Below, piece after piece: positions 1 to 9,881 of a stretch of 64,000 nt of DNA (position 1 is the stretch's first letter; each line of letters starts with the position of its first letter). Both the position numbers and the translations under genes were made by a program. A model generated the notes under the pieces. That model was not told the DNA's origin. It was given only the letters and a program-made list of their open reading frames with translations, and did no database searches. This DNA comes from Rhodospirillales bacterium (GTDB lineage Bacteria > Pseudomonadota > Alphaproteobacteria > Rhodospirillales > JASLQF01): positions 1-64,000 of the forward strand of contig JASLQF010000065.1 in the NCBI GenBank assembly GCA_030744625.1, given 5' to 3'.

Positions 1-177
1 TTGCTTGGTCCCGGCGCGCCGCTCGAGCGATGGGTTGAGGGGCATGGTTACAGTCAGTTCCGAGGCGTCGTAGTCGAGAGACTGGACCCGCAGCCCCAGC
101 CCCGAGATGAACGGCGAGCGATCGAACATCGCTTGAATGTCTTCCGCCGTGAGGCGTTCCGGTGTCTCGTTGCTCAT
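1..177 (-). CDS. PaaI-type hotdog thioesterase, N-terminal part (runs off window start)
   Basis: Only the first 59 codons are inside the window; the reading frame stays open to base 1. The visible protein starts MSNETPERLTAEDIQAMF, continues with a FISGLGLRVQSLDYDASELTVTMPL stretch in two parts, and reaches RRAGTKQ at the edge. This fits the first helix and strand of PaaI/YdiI-like hotdog thioesterases, which hydrolyse acyl-CoA in the cytoplasm; the usual HGG segment would lie just outside. It lies 49 bp downstream of the zinc-type dehydrogenase on the same strand, so it probably shares that operon and may release a CoA product. Family is fairly clear, substrate is not. Confidence 0.6.
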   Translation of the reverse strand, partial: MSNETPERLTAEDIQAMFDRSPFISGLGLRVQSLDYDASELTVTMPLNPSLERRAGTKQ

Positions 178-226
178 GACTGCGTGATTCCTATATCGTT
201 TTCAGGCCCTACATCAGTTTTGGGCT

Positions 227-1240
227 TCAGGGTTTGAGGACAACCTTGCCGAAGACCTCACGGTCCTCGAGCAGCCGGAAGGCCTCGTTGACCTCCTCAA
301 GGGGGAGCTCACGATCGATGATCGGCTGCAACGTGCCGTCGGCCACCATCTCGAGCAGTTTATGGACGTCGTCGCGCATCCATCCGTTGGAGCCCAGGAC
401 CTGGATCTCATAGGTCCAGATGAAGCGCAGGTCTTCCGTCGGATCGTAACCCGCCGTAGCGCCACAGGTGAGGACCCGGCCCCGCCGCTTCACCACCTTG
501 AGCGAGGGCACCCAGGTATCGCCCCCCGTGAAGTTGACGACCACGTCGAGACCGTCGCCATCGAATTCGCGGCGATGCGGTTTGCCGAACTCCCGGTACA
601 CCCATTTCCTGAAATCCTCCTGGGTGTAGTCGAGAAGGTGATCGGCGCCAAGCTCGCGGAGACGCTCGAGCTTCGGGGCGCTGGACGCGCAGGCGATGAC
701 CTCGCACCCAGCCGACTTGGCGAGCTGGACGCAACACGTTCCGACGCCCCCCGACGCACCGAGGATCAGCACCTTCTCACCCTCCTTGACCTGGCCGATG
801 GTGTACATCATGCGGAGCGCCGTGCCGTAGGCGCAGGCCAGGCACGATGCGGCCTCGTAGGAAACGTCGTCGGGCAGGTGCACCAGATGGTGCGCCGGAA
901 GGCTGCACAGCTCAGCCAGTCCTCCGTGCCACATTTCACCGATGAGGCCGCCCTTGCCGACCCTGTCGACCGGGTCGTTCACCACCCGCTGGCCAACCTT
1001 CCAGTCGTCAACGCCGCTGCCGAGAGCCACGATCTCCCCGGCGAAATCGAGACCCATGATGGCCGGCATCGGGACATTTATTCCCGGCATGCTGTTGCGC
1101 GTGAAGATGTCGTGATAGTTGAGCGTCGTCGCATGCACCTTGACGACGACATCGCCCGGGCCGGGCTCCGGATCGGGAAAGTCTGTTTCGATGTTGATCG
1201 AGCCTGGCCCACCGTGCTCGTAGATTACCGCCGCTTTCAT
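227..1240 (-). CDS. Zinc-type alcohol dehydrogenase / quinone oxidoreductase family protein (MDR)
   Basis: A 337-aa medium-chain dehydrogenase/reductase. The N-terminal GroES-like domain begins MKAAVIYEHGGPG and the Rossmann domain carries LILGASGGVGTCCVQLAKSAG around residues 165-185, the NAD(P)H site. I see no structural-zinc cysteine cluster, so the quinone-reductase-like branch is the better description. The start at 1240 has a GGAG Shine-Dalgarno 6-7 bases upstream. It follows the VOC gene by 19 bp in the TetR-led minus-strand operon. A close paralogue of similar length sits at 9878-10885 next to the Dpp importer; both share the unusual GGDxW and TCGATAG(Y/F) segments. The oxidised or reduced substrate is unknown. 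Confidence 0.85.
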   Translation of the reverse strand: MKAAVIYEHGGPGSINIETDFPDPEPGPGDVVVKVHATTLNYHDIFTRNSMPGINVPMPAIMGLDFAGEIVALGSGVDDWKVGQRVVNDPVDRVGKGGLIGEMWHGGLAELCSLPAHHLVHLPDDVSYEAASCLACAYGTALRMMYTIGQVKEGEKVLILGASGGVGTCCVQLAKSAGCEVIACASSAPKLERLRELGADHLLDYTQEDFRKWVYREFGKPHRREFDGDGLDVVVNFTGGDTWVPSLKVVKRRGRVLTCGATAGYDPTEDLRFIWTYEIQVLGSNGWMRDDVHKLLEMVADGTLQPIIDRELPLEEVNEAFRLLEDREVFGKVVLKP

Positions 1241-1259
1241 CGCGCACTCCTTGAAATGA

Positions 1260-2123
1260 CTATTCTTCGGTAAAAAACAGGACGGTGCCGCAGGCGTCCG
1301 CCGCACCGACCCACGGGCACTCGCCATCGTGGAGGGTGACGCCGTTCGCCTCAAGGAGTGCCCGCGCCTGATCGAGGGAGGAAACCCGGAACCCGACACC
1401 GACGGGCGCCGGGGGGGGCGGCGTGGCCTGATCGGGAGCCAACCTTCCCCAGGCGTCGGGCTCCAATATCCTGACCACCCCCCGGGCCAAGGGCAATCGC
1501 CAATCGCCCTCCCCCTGTTTCTCGGGCGTCGAGCGTAGCATCGGCGCAAACTTGGCAGCCACCGCCTCGGCCCCGGGCGCGCAAAAATAAATCTCGCGAA
1601 GCGCGACGACTCCATTCGGCTGTGCGAGCAGATGGGGCTGCCACAGCACGTCGGGTGTCACATGCTGGATATAAAAGAGCCGAGCCTCGCCGAATACCTT
1701 TGAGTCGAAGGGGGCATTGCGGAATGACGCCGGACGGGTGTCGTCGCCGGATGGGCCGTAAGGCGCGTCCCGCTCCAACACGTTCGGCGGCTCCACGGGT
1801 AGGCCAAGGGCGCTGAATTCCTCGTATACTTTTTGAGAGTCCTCACAGCCGATGGCCACGATGTGCGCGCCTTCGTAGCGTCCCACCATGTCCTGAATGG
1901 TACCGGTGGCTTCCGGCTCGGAGGGGCCGAGTATCTCGAAATAGCCTTCGCCGAACATGGCGCAATGGTTGGCCGATCCCCACGCGACGATGGGACCGCC
2001 CGGTGTGAGGGATCCTCGATGGACGCTGCGCGGGGTCAGCGTGAAACCCAGCCTGGCATAAGTCTCGCGCCCTCGATCCAGGTCACGTACGCCGACGCCG
2101 ATATGATCCAAGACCAATTCCAT
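1260..2123 (-). CDS. VOC / glyoxalase-like domain protein
   Basis: A 287-aa protein starting MELVLDHIGVGVRDLDRG, the typical first strand of a vicinal-oxygen-chelate module with an HxGV metal-site start. A second repeat near residues 225-285 (VGVGFRVSSLDQARALLEANG) shows two tandem modules, as in glyoxalase-like (PF13468-type) proteins. These enzymes bind a divalent metal and act as dioxygenases, lyases or isomerases; the sequence does not say which. It lies between the TetR regulator and the zinc-type dehydrogenase on the same strand, suggesting a joint catabolic role under that regulator. Start is ATG at 2123 just below a 124-bp gap in which I see no gene. Confidence 0.75.
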   Translation of the reverse strand: MELVLDHIGVGVRDLDRGRETYARLGFTLTPRSVHRGSLTPGGPIVAWGSANHCAMFGEGYFEILGPSEPEATGTIQDMVGRYEGAHIVAIGCEDSQKVYEEFSALGLPVEPPNVLERDAPYGPSGDDTRPASFRNAPFDSKVFGEARLFYIQHVTPDVLWQPHLLAQPNGVVALREIYFCAPGAEAVAAKFAPMLRSTPEKQGEGDWRLPLARGVVRILEPDAWGRLAPDQATPPPPAPVGVGFRVSSLDQARALLEANGVTLHDGECPWVGAADACGTVLFFTEE

Positions 2124-2247
2124 TGTCAGTGTATTCCTTTCCGCCGCCGCATGATGCTCATCCCTCCACCGCGCCGGCAGTCGATCAGCGCGGCTCGGTC
2201 TCCGCCGAACTCCGGATCGAACAAGGCACCAAGGTTGTAGGCTTCGA

Positions 2248-3048
2248 TCATGCGGGAGAGCCGGTTCTAGCCGTCGGTTTCGATGCGTGCTCCGCGGGCG
2301 TCTTCGTCACCCGCCGCGTTCCCTTGCGGCGCGGCTTGGCGCTCCGCTTGGAACCCGTAGGCGCGGGCGGCGCCGACATTCCAGCCGCCAGGAACGGCAT
2401 GGCGCAGGCTATGGCCGCGCTCTTGTCCGAAGCGTCGAACTCGGGACCCACCAATCGACGCACCCGACCTGGCTCCGCGAGAAGATAAGTTATCCCTCCA
2501 AAAACACAAACCAAGCGCCAGTGAAACTCCTGCGCCGAAAGTTCGGGGCAGGCTTCGCGCAGCATGGCGATAAATCGGCGGGCGACGTCTCGGAAGATCC
2601 GGTGAATGGCGCGTCCCGTTTCCAGGCTCGAATCGCTGTAGGCGAGGCCGATCATATGCTGCATTTTCCTATTGCTCGCGTCCGCGGTGTCCGATCGCAG
2701 TAGGGGAAGGGTGTAAGCCTCTATGATTTCACCCGCATCGAGCCGGCCCGTCACCTTGGCCCGCTCGGCGCAGGCATCCAGAAGGCGGTTGCGATGATCA
2801 TTGATCGGCGCGGCGCGGCGCTCAAGGACCGCATCCAGGAGACCGACCTTGTTGCCGAAATAATAATTGATCAAGGCCACGTTGACGCCGGCTTCGCTGG
2901 TGATGGAGCGCAGAGAGACCTTTTGGAATCCGTGCCGCGCGAAAAGTTCCTCGGCGCTGTCGAGAATTCGCTTCTTGGTCCGGCCGGAGTCGCTCTTGCG
3001 CGGCCGCCCGCGGTTTGACAATTGTCGATTCTCCTGCCGATTCTCCAT
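2248..3048 (-). CDS. TetR/AcrR family transcriptional regulator
   Basis: A 266-aa regulator. Residues about 20-75 form the TetR DNA-binding domain, with RILDSAEELFARHGFQKVSLRSI followed by the recognition helix region NVALINYYFGNK in its canonical form. The ligand domain contains a FGGITYLLAEPGR segment resembling PsrA-type C-terminal domains, which sense acyl compounds. A basic, proline-rich tail follows residue 225 (KRSAKPRRKGTRR), longer than usual for the family and possibly disordered. A perfect 8+2+8 palindrome sits 60 bp upstream, which suggests autoregulation and control of the divergent DUF2817 gene. Its own operon appears to be VOC, dehydrogenase and thioesterase. Confidence 0.88.
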   Translation of the reverse strand: MENRQENRQLSNRGRPRKSDSGRTKKRILDSAEELFARHGFQKVSLRSITSEAGVNVALINYYFGNKVGLLDAVLERRAAPINDHRNRLLDACAERAKVTGRLDAGEIIEAYTLPLLRSDTADASNRKMQHMIGLAYSDSSLETGRAIHRIFRDVARRFIAMLREACPELSAQEFHWRLVCVFGGITYLLAEPGRVRRLVGPEFDASDKSAAIACAMPFLAAGMSAPPAPTGSKRSAKPRRKGTRRVTKTPAEHASKPTARTGSPA

Positions 3049-3085
3049 GACCGCCAGCCGACGGTAACGGCATCAAAAGTAACGA

Positions 3086-3112
3086 TTGACTCCTGCTCAA
3101 AATCGCTATTAA
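3086..3112 (+). promoter_or_regulatory. Possible sigma70 promoter for the DUF2817 gene
   Basis: TTGACT at 3086-3091 and TATTAA at 3107-3112 are separated by 15 bp, slightly short of the ideal spacing. The -10 element overlaps the left arm of the palindrome at 3108-3125, an arrangement that would let a bound repressor block RNA polymerase. The match was made by eye only. Confidence 0.3.
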
Positions 3113-3125
3113 ACACTTGTTTAAT
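3108..3125. promoter_or_regulatory. Perfect palindrome, likely operator of the TetR regulator
   Basis: The sequence ATTAAACA-CT-TGTTTAAT is an exact 8-bp inverted repeat with a 2-bp centre. Its core AAAC-N4-GTTT agrees with the form of operators described for PsrA-type TetR repressors. It lies between the divergent tetR (start 3048) and DUF2817 (start 3233) genes, in an AT-rich stretch inside otherwise GC-rich DNA. Assignment to the neighbouring regulator is inference from position. Confidence 0.6.
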
Positions 3126-3232
3126 TACTGTCAAGCCCACGCTTGGTGAAACCGGCGGAAGGGTAGACGGTACTGCGGCTGATAGCCGAAGCGCCGGTAA
3201 AAACCGTGGGCCGGAATCATGGGGAGGATGGA

Positions 3233-4339
3233 TTGAGCGTCGAGGCGGACGAGTTCTTCTCCGACAGTTATGTCGAGGCGCGGGGTAAGTTTGGCGCCGC
3301 CTGCGAGGAAAGCGGCGTCGGCGTCTCGTCGCTCGAACACCCTTCCGAGACCGGACCGAAAGGCGAGACGCTCGCCATCGATGTCGCGGTGTTCGGTCGG
3401 GCCGACGCGCCGAACATGATTCTCATCAACACCGGGACGCACGGGCTCGAGGGATTTTGCGGCTCGGCGATCGTGACCCAGTGGATCAGGCGCCGCGAGT
3501 ACGAGCGCCTAGGCGCCAACGTCGGCGCCGTGATCGTCCACGGGCTCAACCCGTGGGGCTTCGCCCACCTGCGCCGCACGACCGAGAACAATGTCGATCT
3601 GAACCGCAATTTTATCGATCACACCACGCCCTACCCCGACAATCCACGCTATGGCGAGCTGCATGGCATCGTTTGCCCGAGCGCATGGTCCGAGGCGGCG
3701 CTCGCCGAGGCCAAGGACCGGCTTGACGCCTACGCGGAAATCCACGGCCGGGACACCATGATGGATGCCCTCATTCGCGGGCAGTACTCCCACGCCGACG
3801 GCATGAACTACGGCGGATCCGGGCGCGAGTGGTCCAATCTGGCCCTGGAAAAAATCTGCGCCGAACACCTCGCCCACGCCCGCCACTTGGGTTTCATCGA
3901 CTGGCACACCGGCATCGGCGAGCACGGGGAATTGGTCTTCCTCTGCTTCAACGAAGAAGGCGGCGAACTTCACCGCCGCGCCGGTGAGTGGTGGGGCGCC
4001 GAGAACGTCGCCCGCGACGCCGCCTTCGCATCGGCCGGGCGCAAGCGCCCCGACTACAAGGGATTGGTGTTCTACGGCGTGCAGCAATTTCTCCCCGGGG
4101 CCGAGATGGCTGGCGCCGTAATCGAGTACGGCACGCGCGGCTCGCCCCCCATGTACAAAGCCTTGAGGCTGGATCGCTGGCTTCAATTCGAGACCGATCG
4201 CTGGTCTCCCGAGAACGCCGACAAGGTAGAGGATCTATTCGATTCGTTTTGTCCCCGCGCCGAGGAGTGGCGGCGGGGCGTGCTCGATTCATCGCTTGCT
4301 GTAACGCGCGCGATGTGCGAGGGGCTAGCAAGCTGGTAG
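3233..4339 (+). CDS. DUF2817 family protein (M14-like metallohydrolase fold)
   Basis: The protein shows the DUF2817 pattern: GTHGLEGFCG with the H-x-x-E zinc pair near residue 64, the ENNVDLNRNF segment, DWHTGIGEHGE with a third candidate zinc ligand, and VIEYGTRG late in the chain with a candidate catalytic glutamate. The fold is related to zinc carboxypeptidases and aspartoacylases, so hydrolysis of an N-acyl or peptide bond is likely but no substrate is proven. I prefer the TTG start at 3233 because GGGGAGG lies 5 bases before it; an in-frame GTG at 3206 would add 9 residues without a good ribosome site. The gene heads the plus-strand series leading into the Dpp-type importer 84 bp downstream. 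Confidence 0.8.
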   Translation: MSVEADEFFSDSYVEARGKFGAACEESGVGVSSLEHPSETGPKGETLAIDVAVFGRADAPNMILINTGTHGLEGFCGSAIVTQWIRRREYERLGANVGAVIVHGLNPWGFAHLRRTTENNVDLNRNFIDHTTPYPDNPRYGELHGIVCPSAWSEAALAEAKDRLDAYAEIHGRDTMMDALIRGQYSHADGMNYGGSGREWSNLALEKICAEHLAHARHLGFIDWHTGIGEHGELVFLCFNEEGGELHRRAGEWWGAENVARDAAFASAGRKRPDYKGLVFYGVQQFLPGAEMAGAVIEYGTRGSPPMYKALRLDRWLQFETDRWSPENADKVEDLFDSFCPRAEEWRRGVLDSSLAVTRAMCEGLASW

Positions 4340-4423
4340 GCTGAGAGGAACGAGAAATCACGATCACCGGCCGCCGAAGAAGCCGGGCAAGTTTAGCTCA
4401 ACGGACTCTAAGAGGAGGATTAA

Positions 4424-6028
4424 ATGAACGTGACGACAGTGACAAAGCGGTGCACGGCGGTGCTGGCCGCATCGGTGTTTGCCATGGCTCTCGGGGCGGC
4501 ACCTGGCGCCCAGGCCGCCGGGCCGAAGAAGGGTGGGACCCTGGTCGCGGTGTGGCAGCTCGAGCCGCACACCCTTTATTCGGCGAGAGGCGGCGGCAGC
4601 TCGCCGTTGATCGTCAACACCAAGATCCTGGAGAAGCTGGTTCGCCAAGTCGCCATCGACAAATTCGAACCGGAACTCGCGTCATCGTGGGACATCTCGT
4701 CGGACTACAAGACCTATACCTTCAAGCTGCGCAAGACAAATTGGCACGACGGCAAGCCTTTTACCTCGGCTGACGTCCAGTTCACCTTGAAGGATGTGCT
4801 TGCCAAGCTGTCGTCGAACGGGCTGCTGCGCGCCATCGAAAAGGTTGAGACGCCGGACGCCCAAACGGCCATCGTCCATTTTTCGAGGCCGGCTCCGGAA
4901 TACCTCGCCCTGGCCAGCCTGGCCGCCTCGCAATCCTCGATCATTCCGAAACACATCTACGCGGGCACGAAATATTCCAAGAACCCGGCCAACAACGCCC
5001 CCATCGGCACGGGCCCCTTCAAGCTCAAGGAGTGGGCGCGCGGCAGCCATGTGGAAATGGTGCGCAACGAGGGCTATTGGCAGAAGGGCAGGCCCCATCT
5101 CGACCGGCTCGTCATCCGCTACATCCGTGACCCCGGCGCGCGCGCCGCGGCGATGGAGGGTGGCGAGGTATTGCTCGCGGTGAGCAATCCGTTCCCGGGG
5201 CCCGAGATCGACCGTCTGGCGGCTCGGCCCGACTTGGTCGCCGACAAAAAGGGGTACGACACGTCGAAATGGCAGATGCTCATGGAAATGAACGTCCGCA
5301 ATCCAATCCTGGCAAAAAAGCAGGTGCGCCAAGCCATCGCCTACGCCATCGACCAGAACTTCATCGTCGACACCATTTTCTATGGTCTCGGAAATGCCTC
5401 GACCGGACCCATCCCCGTCAGTCAGACCCGCTTCTATTCGCCGGACACGGCATCCTATCCTTACGACCCGAAGAAGGCGGGCGAACTCCTCGACAAGGCG
5501 GGCTACCCGGTGAAGGCGGACGGCAAGCGCTTCACGCTCAAGCTGGTCGCGTCGCCCTGGTTCACGGAAAACAAAAAGACCGGGCAATACCTGAAGCAGG
5601 TGCTCGAAGACATCAAGATCGGCATCAACATGGAGACGCCGGACCGTGGCGGCACGATCAGGCAGATCTATTGCAACTACGATTTTGATATCACCGTGTC
5701 CAACTCGATCGCGTCGGCCGATCCGCTGATCGGAACCACGCACTGGTTTACATCCAACGGCATCAGGAAATGCGCCGCCTTCCGCAATGCTTCGGACTAC
5801 AGCAACCCGGCGCTCGACAAGGTCGTCGATCAGGCCGCCGTGGAGACCGACCCGGCCAAGCGCAAGGCCCTGCTGGCCGAGTTCCAGAAGATCGCCATGG
5901 AGAACGTCCCGATCATGCACCTCGTCGACATTGGGATGACCAACGTGGTCAACACCAAGGTTCACAACTATTCATTCACCTCTCAGTGGATGTATGATTC
6001 CTGGAAGGACGTCTGGCTGGAGAAATAA
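4424..6028 (+). CDS. Peptide/opine-type ABC transporter substrate-binding protein (SBP family 5)
   Basis: A 534-aa periplasmic binding protein. It opens with a Sec signal peptide (basic start, VLAASVFAMALGAAPGAQA, likely cut after AQA near residue 30) and then KKGGTLVAVWQLEPHTL, the usual mature start of family 5. Typical segments include FKLRKTNWHDGKPFTSADVQFT near residue 105 and the YDPKKAGELLDKAGYP motif. The start has an excellent GGAGG site (agaggaggatta). It is followed after 12 bp by both permeases and the ATPases, giving a full importer. Family 5 proteins bind oligopeptides, opines, nickel or glutathione; the ligand here cannot be named, but the adjacent CoA ligase and dehydrogenase suggest a catabolic carbon source. 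Confidence 0.92.
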   Translation: MNVTTVTKRCTAVLAASVFAMALGAAPGAQAAGPKKGGTLVAVWQLEPHTLYSARGGGSSPLIVNTKILEKLVRQVAIDKFEPELASSWDISSDYKTYTFKLRKTNWHDGKPFTSADVQFTLKDVLAKLSSNGLLRAIEKVETPDAQTAIVHFSRPAPEYLALASLAASQSSIIPKHIYAGTKYSKNPANNAPIGTGPFKLKEWARGSHVEMVRNEGYWQKGRPHLDRLVIRYIRDPGARAAAMEGGEVLLAVSNPFPGPEIDRLAARPDLVADKKGYDTSKWQMLMEMNVRNPILAKKQVRQAIAYAIDQNFIVDTIFYGLGNASTGPIPVSQTRFYSPDTASYPYDPKKAGELLDKAGYPVKADGKRFTLKLVASPWFTENKKTGQYLKQVLEDIKIGINMETPDRGGTIRQIYCNYDFDITVSNSIASADPLIGTTHWFTSNGIRKCAAFRNASDYSNPALDKVVDQAAVETDPAKRKALLAEFQKIAMENVPIMHLVDIGMTNVVNTKVHNYSFTSQWMYDSWKDVWLEK

Positions 6029-6040
6029 CGCCTGCAAGTT

Positions 6041-7018
6041 ATGAACCGTACCTTCCTGGCAGTTCGCCGGCGATTGCTACAGGCGGTGCCGGTCGTATTC
6101 GGCATCGTCGCGATAATCTTTCTGCTGCTGAACCTATCGCCCGGCGATCTCGTCGACGTGATGGCGGCCGAGGAACAGATCTCGGACCCGCAAGTGTTGG
6201 AGCAAATCCGGGCCGAGTATGGCCTCGATAAGCCGATTTACGTCCAACTCGCCAATTACGTCTGGAACATCGTCCATCTGGACCTTGGCTATTCCTTCCG
6301 CCACAGCCAGCCGGTGTGGGACGTGATCGTCGAGCGGCTGCCGGCGACGCTGATTTTGATGAGTGTCAGCATGGCGTTGGCGCTCTTCATCGGCGGTCTC
6401 GCCGGCGTCGTAGCCTCGATCAAGGTAAACACCCTCTATGACAACCTGATCTCAGTCGTCGCCATCATCTTCTTCGCGGCGCCGAGCTTCTGGATCGGCC
6501 TGATGATGATGGTCCTGTTCTCGGTCAAGCTGGGCCTGCTGCCGGTCAGCGGCATGTACACCATCGGCGGCGACTATTCCCTTGCCGGCGAGATATGGGA
6601 CGTGACCCGGCACCTGGTCATGCCGTCGTTTGCGCTTGGCCTTTTCTACGCCGCCATCTATGCCAGGGTCATGCGGGCCTCGATGCTCGAGGTTTCCGGT
6701 CTCGATTTCATCCGAACGGCGCGCGCCAAGGGTTTGGGCGAGAAGCGTGTCGCCTTCAAGCACATCCTGCGCAACGCGCTGTTGCCAGTGGTCACGCTGT
6801 TCGGCTTGCAACTGGGCACCATGCTGGCCGGCTCGGTGGTCATCGAAAGCGTGTTTAGCTGGCCGGGCATCGGCACACTGGTGTTCGAGGCGGTGTTGAC
6901 CCGCAACTTTCCCCTGGTCATGGGCGTGTTGCTGTTCGGCTCAATTTTGGTGGTGATTGCCAATTTGGCGGTCGACCTCGTTTACATGCGCCTGGATCCG
7001 CGCATCGAGCTGAGATAG
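6041..7018 (+). CDS. ABC transporter permease, DppB/OppB type
   Basis: A 325-aa inner-membrane permease with six predicted helices. The first spans about residues 12-32 (VFGIVAIIFLLLNLSPGD), and the AEYGLDKPIYVQ motif follows as in DppB. The EAA loop, which contacts the ATPase, reads RTARAKGLGEKRVAFKHILRNALLP near residue 235. The C-terminus ends in LVYMRLDPRIELR, the conserved tail of this family. It sits 12 bp after the binding protein and 2 bp before the second permease, so it is clearly part of one transcription unit. Confidence 0.93.
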   Translation: MNRTFLAVRRRLLQAVPVVFGIVAIIFLLLNLSPGDLVDVMAAEEQISDPQVLEQIRAEYGLDKPIYVQLANYVWNIVHLDLGYSFRHSQPVWDVIVERLPATLILMSVSMALALFIGGLAGVVASIKVNTLYDNLISVVAIIFFAAPSFWIGLMMMVLFSVKLGLLPVSGMYTIGGDYSLAGEIWDVTRHLVMPSFALGLFYAAIYARVMRASMLEVSGLDFIRTARAKGLGEKRVAFKHILRNALLPVVTLFGLQLGTMLAGSVVIESVFSWPGIGTLVFEAVLTRNFPLVMGVLLFGSILVVIANLAVDLVYMRLDPRIELR

Positions 7019-7020
7019 GG

Positions 7021-7866
7021 ATGGCGAACCCGGTTACGGAATTTTGGCGGCGCTACCGGCGCAACGGCGCCGCCGTCGTCGGCCTCGCCATCTTGTGCGT
7101 CGTGGTGGCCATGGCGCTGTCGGCGCCGGTCTTTTTCCCGACCAATCCGCTGCGCCTGGTCGGTCCCGCCGAGCTTTGGCCGCTGACCGACGCACGCTTC
7201 CCGCTTGGCACCGACTCGCTTGGCCGCGACATCGCCGCACAACTGGCCCATGGGGCCGGCACCACGTTGATCATCGGCCTCGTGGCCAGTTTGGTGGCGA
7301 CCACCATCGGCGTCGGAATCGGCGCCGCAGCCGGTTACTACGGCGGCCTCGTCGATGACGTGCTCATGCGCTTCACCGAGATATTCCAGACCATCCCCAA
7401 CCTCATCTTCCTGCTGGCACTGGTGGCGGTGCTGGGGCCGAAGATCGAGCACGTAGTGATCGGCATTGGCCTGATTTCCTGGACCTCGGTGGCGCGGCTG
7501 GTGCGCGCCGAGTTCATGACTTTGCGTGAGCGCGAGTTCGTGCTGGCCAGCCGGGCCATGGGCATGAGCGACTTGCGGATCATCGTCACCCAGATTCTGC
7601 CCAATGCCATCCCGCCGGTGATCGTGCTGGCATCTCTCATCGTCGCCGGCGCGGTGTTGTTCGAATCGGCGCTTGCCTTTCTCGGCCTCAGCGATCCCAA
7701 CATCGCCAGCTGGGGCGGCCTGATCGGCGAAGGCCGGCTTCTCATCCGCACGTCCTGGTACGTCTGCGCCCTTCCCGGGCTGGCGATTCTGCTGACGGTC
7801 CTGGCCCTCAACCTGATCGGCGACGGCCTGAACGACGTCTTAAACCCAATGCTCAAGAACCGCTGA
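7021..7866 (+). CDS. ABC transporter permease, DppC/OppC type
   Basis: A 281-aa permease paired with the preceding DppB-type gene. It has an N-terminal cytoplasmic stretch, a first helix near residues 22-42, the [20 protein letters not shown] motif characteristic of DppC, and an EAA loop of the form [22 protein letters not shown] near residue 185. The end [19 protein letters not shown] is the standard family tail. Start codon ATG at 7021 lies 2 bp after the previous stop. Together with DppB-type permease it forms the translocation pore for the family 5 ligand. Confidence 0.93.
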   Translation: MANPVTEFWRRYRRNGAAVVGLAILCVVVAMALSAPVFFPTNPLRLVGPAELWPLTDARFPLGTDSLGRDIAAQLAHGAGTTLIIGLVASLVATTIGVGIGAAAGYYGGLVDDVLMRFTEIFQTIPNLIFLLALVAVLGPKIEHVVIGIGLISWTSVARLVRAEFMTLREREFVLASRAMGMSDLRIIVTQILPNAIPPVIVLASLIVAGAVLFESALAFLGLSDPNIASWGGLIGEGRLLIRTSWYVCALPGLAILLTVLALNLIGDGLNDVLNPMLKNR

Positions 7867-7876
7867 GCGCACACCT

Positions 7877-8852
<976 letters not shown>

Positions 8853-8875
<23 letters not shown>

Positions 8876-9881
8876 TCTGATGGCCCATTTCGAGACGCCC
8901 AGGGGAACCGTATATGCGGTTGACGGCGTCAACCTCGATATCGGGTCCGGGGAAACGGTCGGCCTGGTCGGCGAATCGGGGTGCGGCAAGTCGACCCTGG
9001 GCAAGGCCATTCTGCGCCTGATCGAACCCAATTTCGGCTCCATCGTGCTCGACAGCGTCGACATCACTCACCTGAAGCGGCGACAGCTGGCGCGCCACCG
9101 GCACAAGGTCCAGATGATATTTCAAGACCCCTATGCGTCCCTCAATCCACGCGCGACGGTGGGACGGATCATCGAGGAACCCTTGATGGTCAACGGTTGG
9201 GGATCCGATCGCGAACGCAAGGAACGCGTCGCCTGGCTGCTCGAAAAGGTCGGATTGCCGACCGATTCCCTGAAACGCCACCCCCACGAATACTCCGGCG
9301 GACAGAGGCAGCGCATTGGCATCGCACGGGCCATTGCCCTCAACCCCAAGATCGTCATCTGCGACGAGGCCGTCTCGGCGCTCGACGTCTCGATTCGCGC
9401 CCAGATCATAAACCTCTTGACCGATCTGCGGGACGAGCTTGGGTTGTCTTACTTGTTCATTTCGCACGATCTGTCCGTGGTCGAGCACATCGCCGACCGG
9501 GTCTGCGTCATGTACCTCGGCAAGATCGTCGAGATCGCCGAACGCGAACGCCTGTGGGCGATGCCGCTCCATCCCTATACGCAAATCCTGATGGCGGCGG
9601 TGCCGGTACTGGACCCAAAAATCGCCAGGGAGCGAAAGAAAATCATCCCCCGCGACGAGTTGCCGAGCCCCCTGAACCCACCGGGCGGTTGCAGGTTCCA
9701 CACGCGCTGCCCCTATGCCCAACCGAAATGCCGCGACGAAGAGCCACCGCTCCGCCCGCTACAGGGGAGACAAAGCGTAGCGTGCCATCTCGTCACCGAA
9801 CAGGCCGACGGCTCCATCGCATATCCCACCATGGCCGCCGAAGCGGCCCCAAAAAACGACGTGAGAGGAGCGCCAGCATGA
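8853..9881 (+). CDS. ABC transporter ATP-binding protein, DppF/OppF type
   Basis: A 342-aa ATPase with Walker [15 protein letters not shown]-loop [12 protein letters not shown], signature [15 protein letters not shown] and Walker [15 protein letters not shown], where alanine-valine replaces the more common PT after DE. The C-terminal domain has the family cysteine motif [16 protein letters not shown]. The GTG start overlaps the DppD-type gene, and the stop overlaps the next gene's ATG by 4 bp (ATGA), tying the importer to the dehydrogenase behind it. The tail after residue 315 is longer and less conserved. Confidence 0.93.

Noticed and set aside
227-1615. Long upstream extension of the zinc-type dehydrogenase frame
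   Set aside because: The extension beyond 1240 overlaps the VOC gene and has a shadow-type arginine/proline-rich composition; the ATG at 1240 has its own ribosome site and the family's standard first residues.
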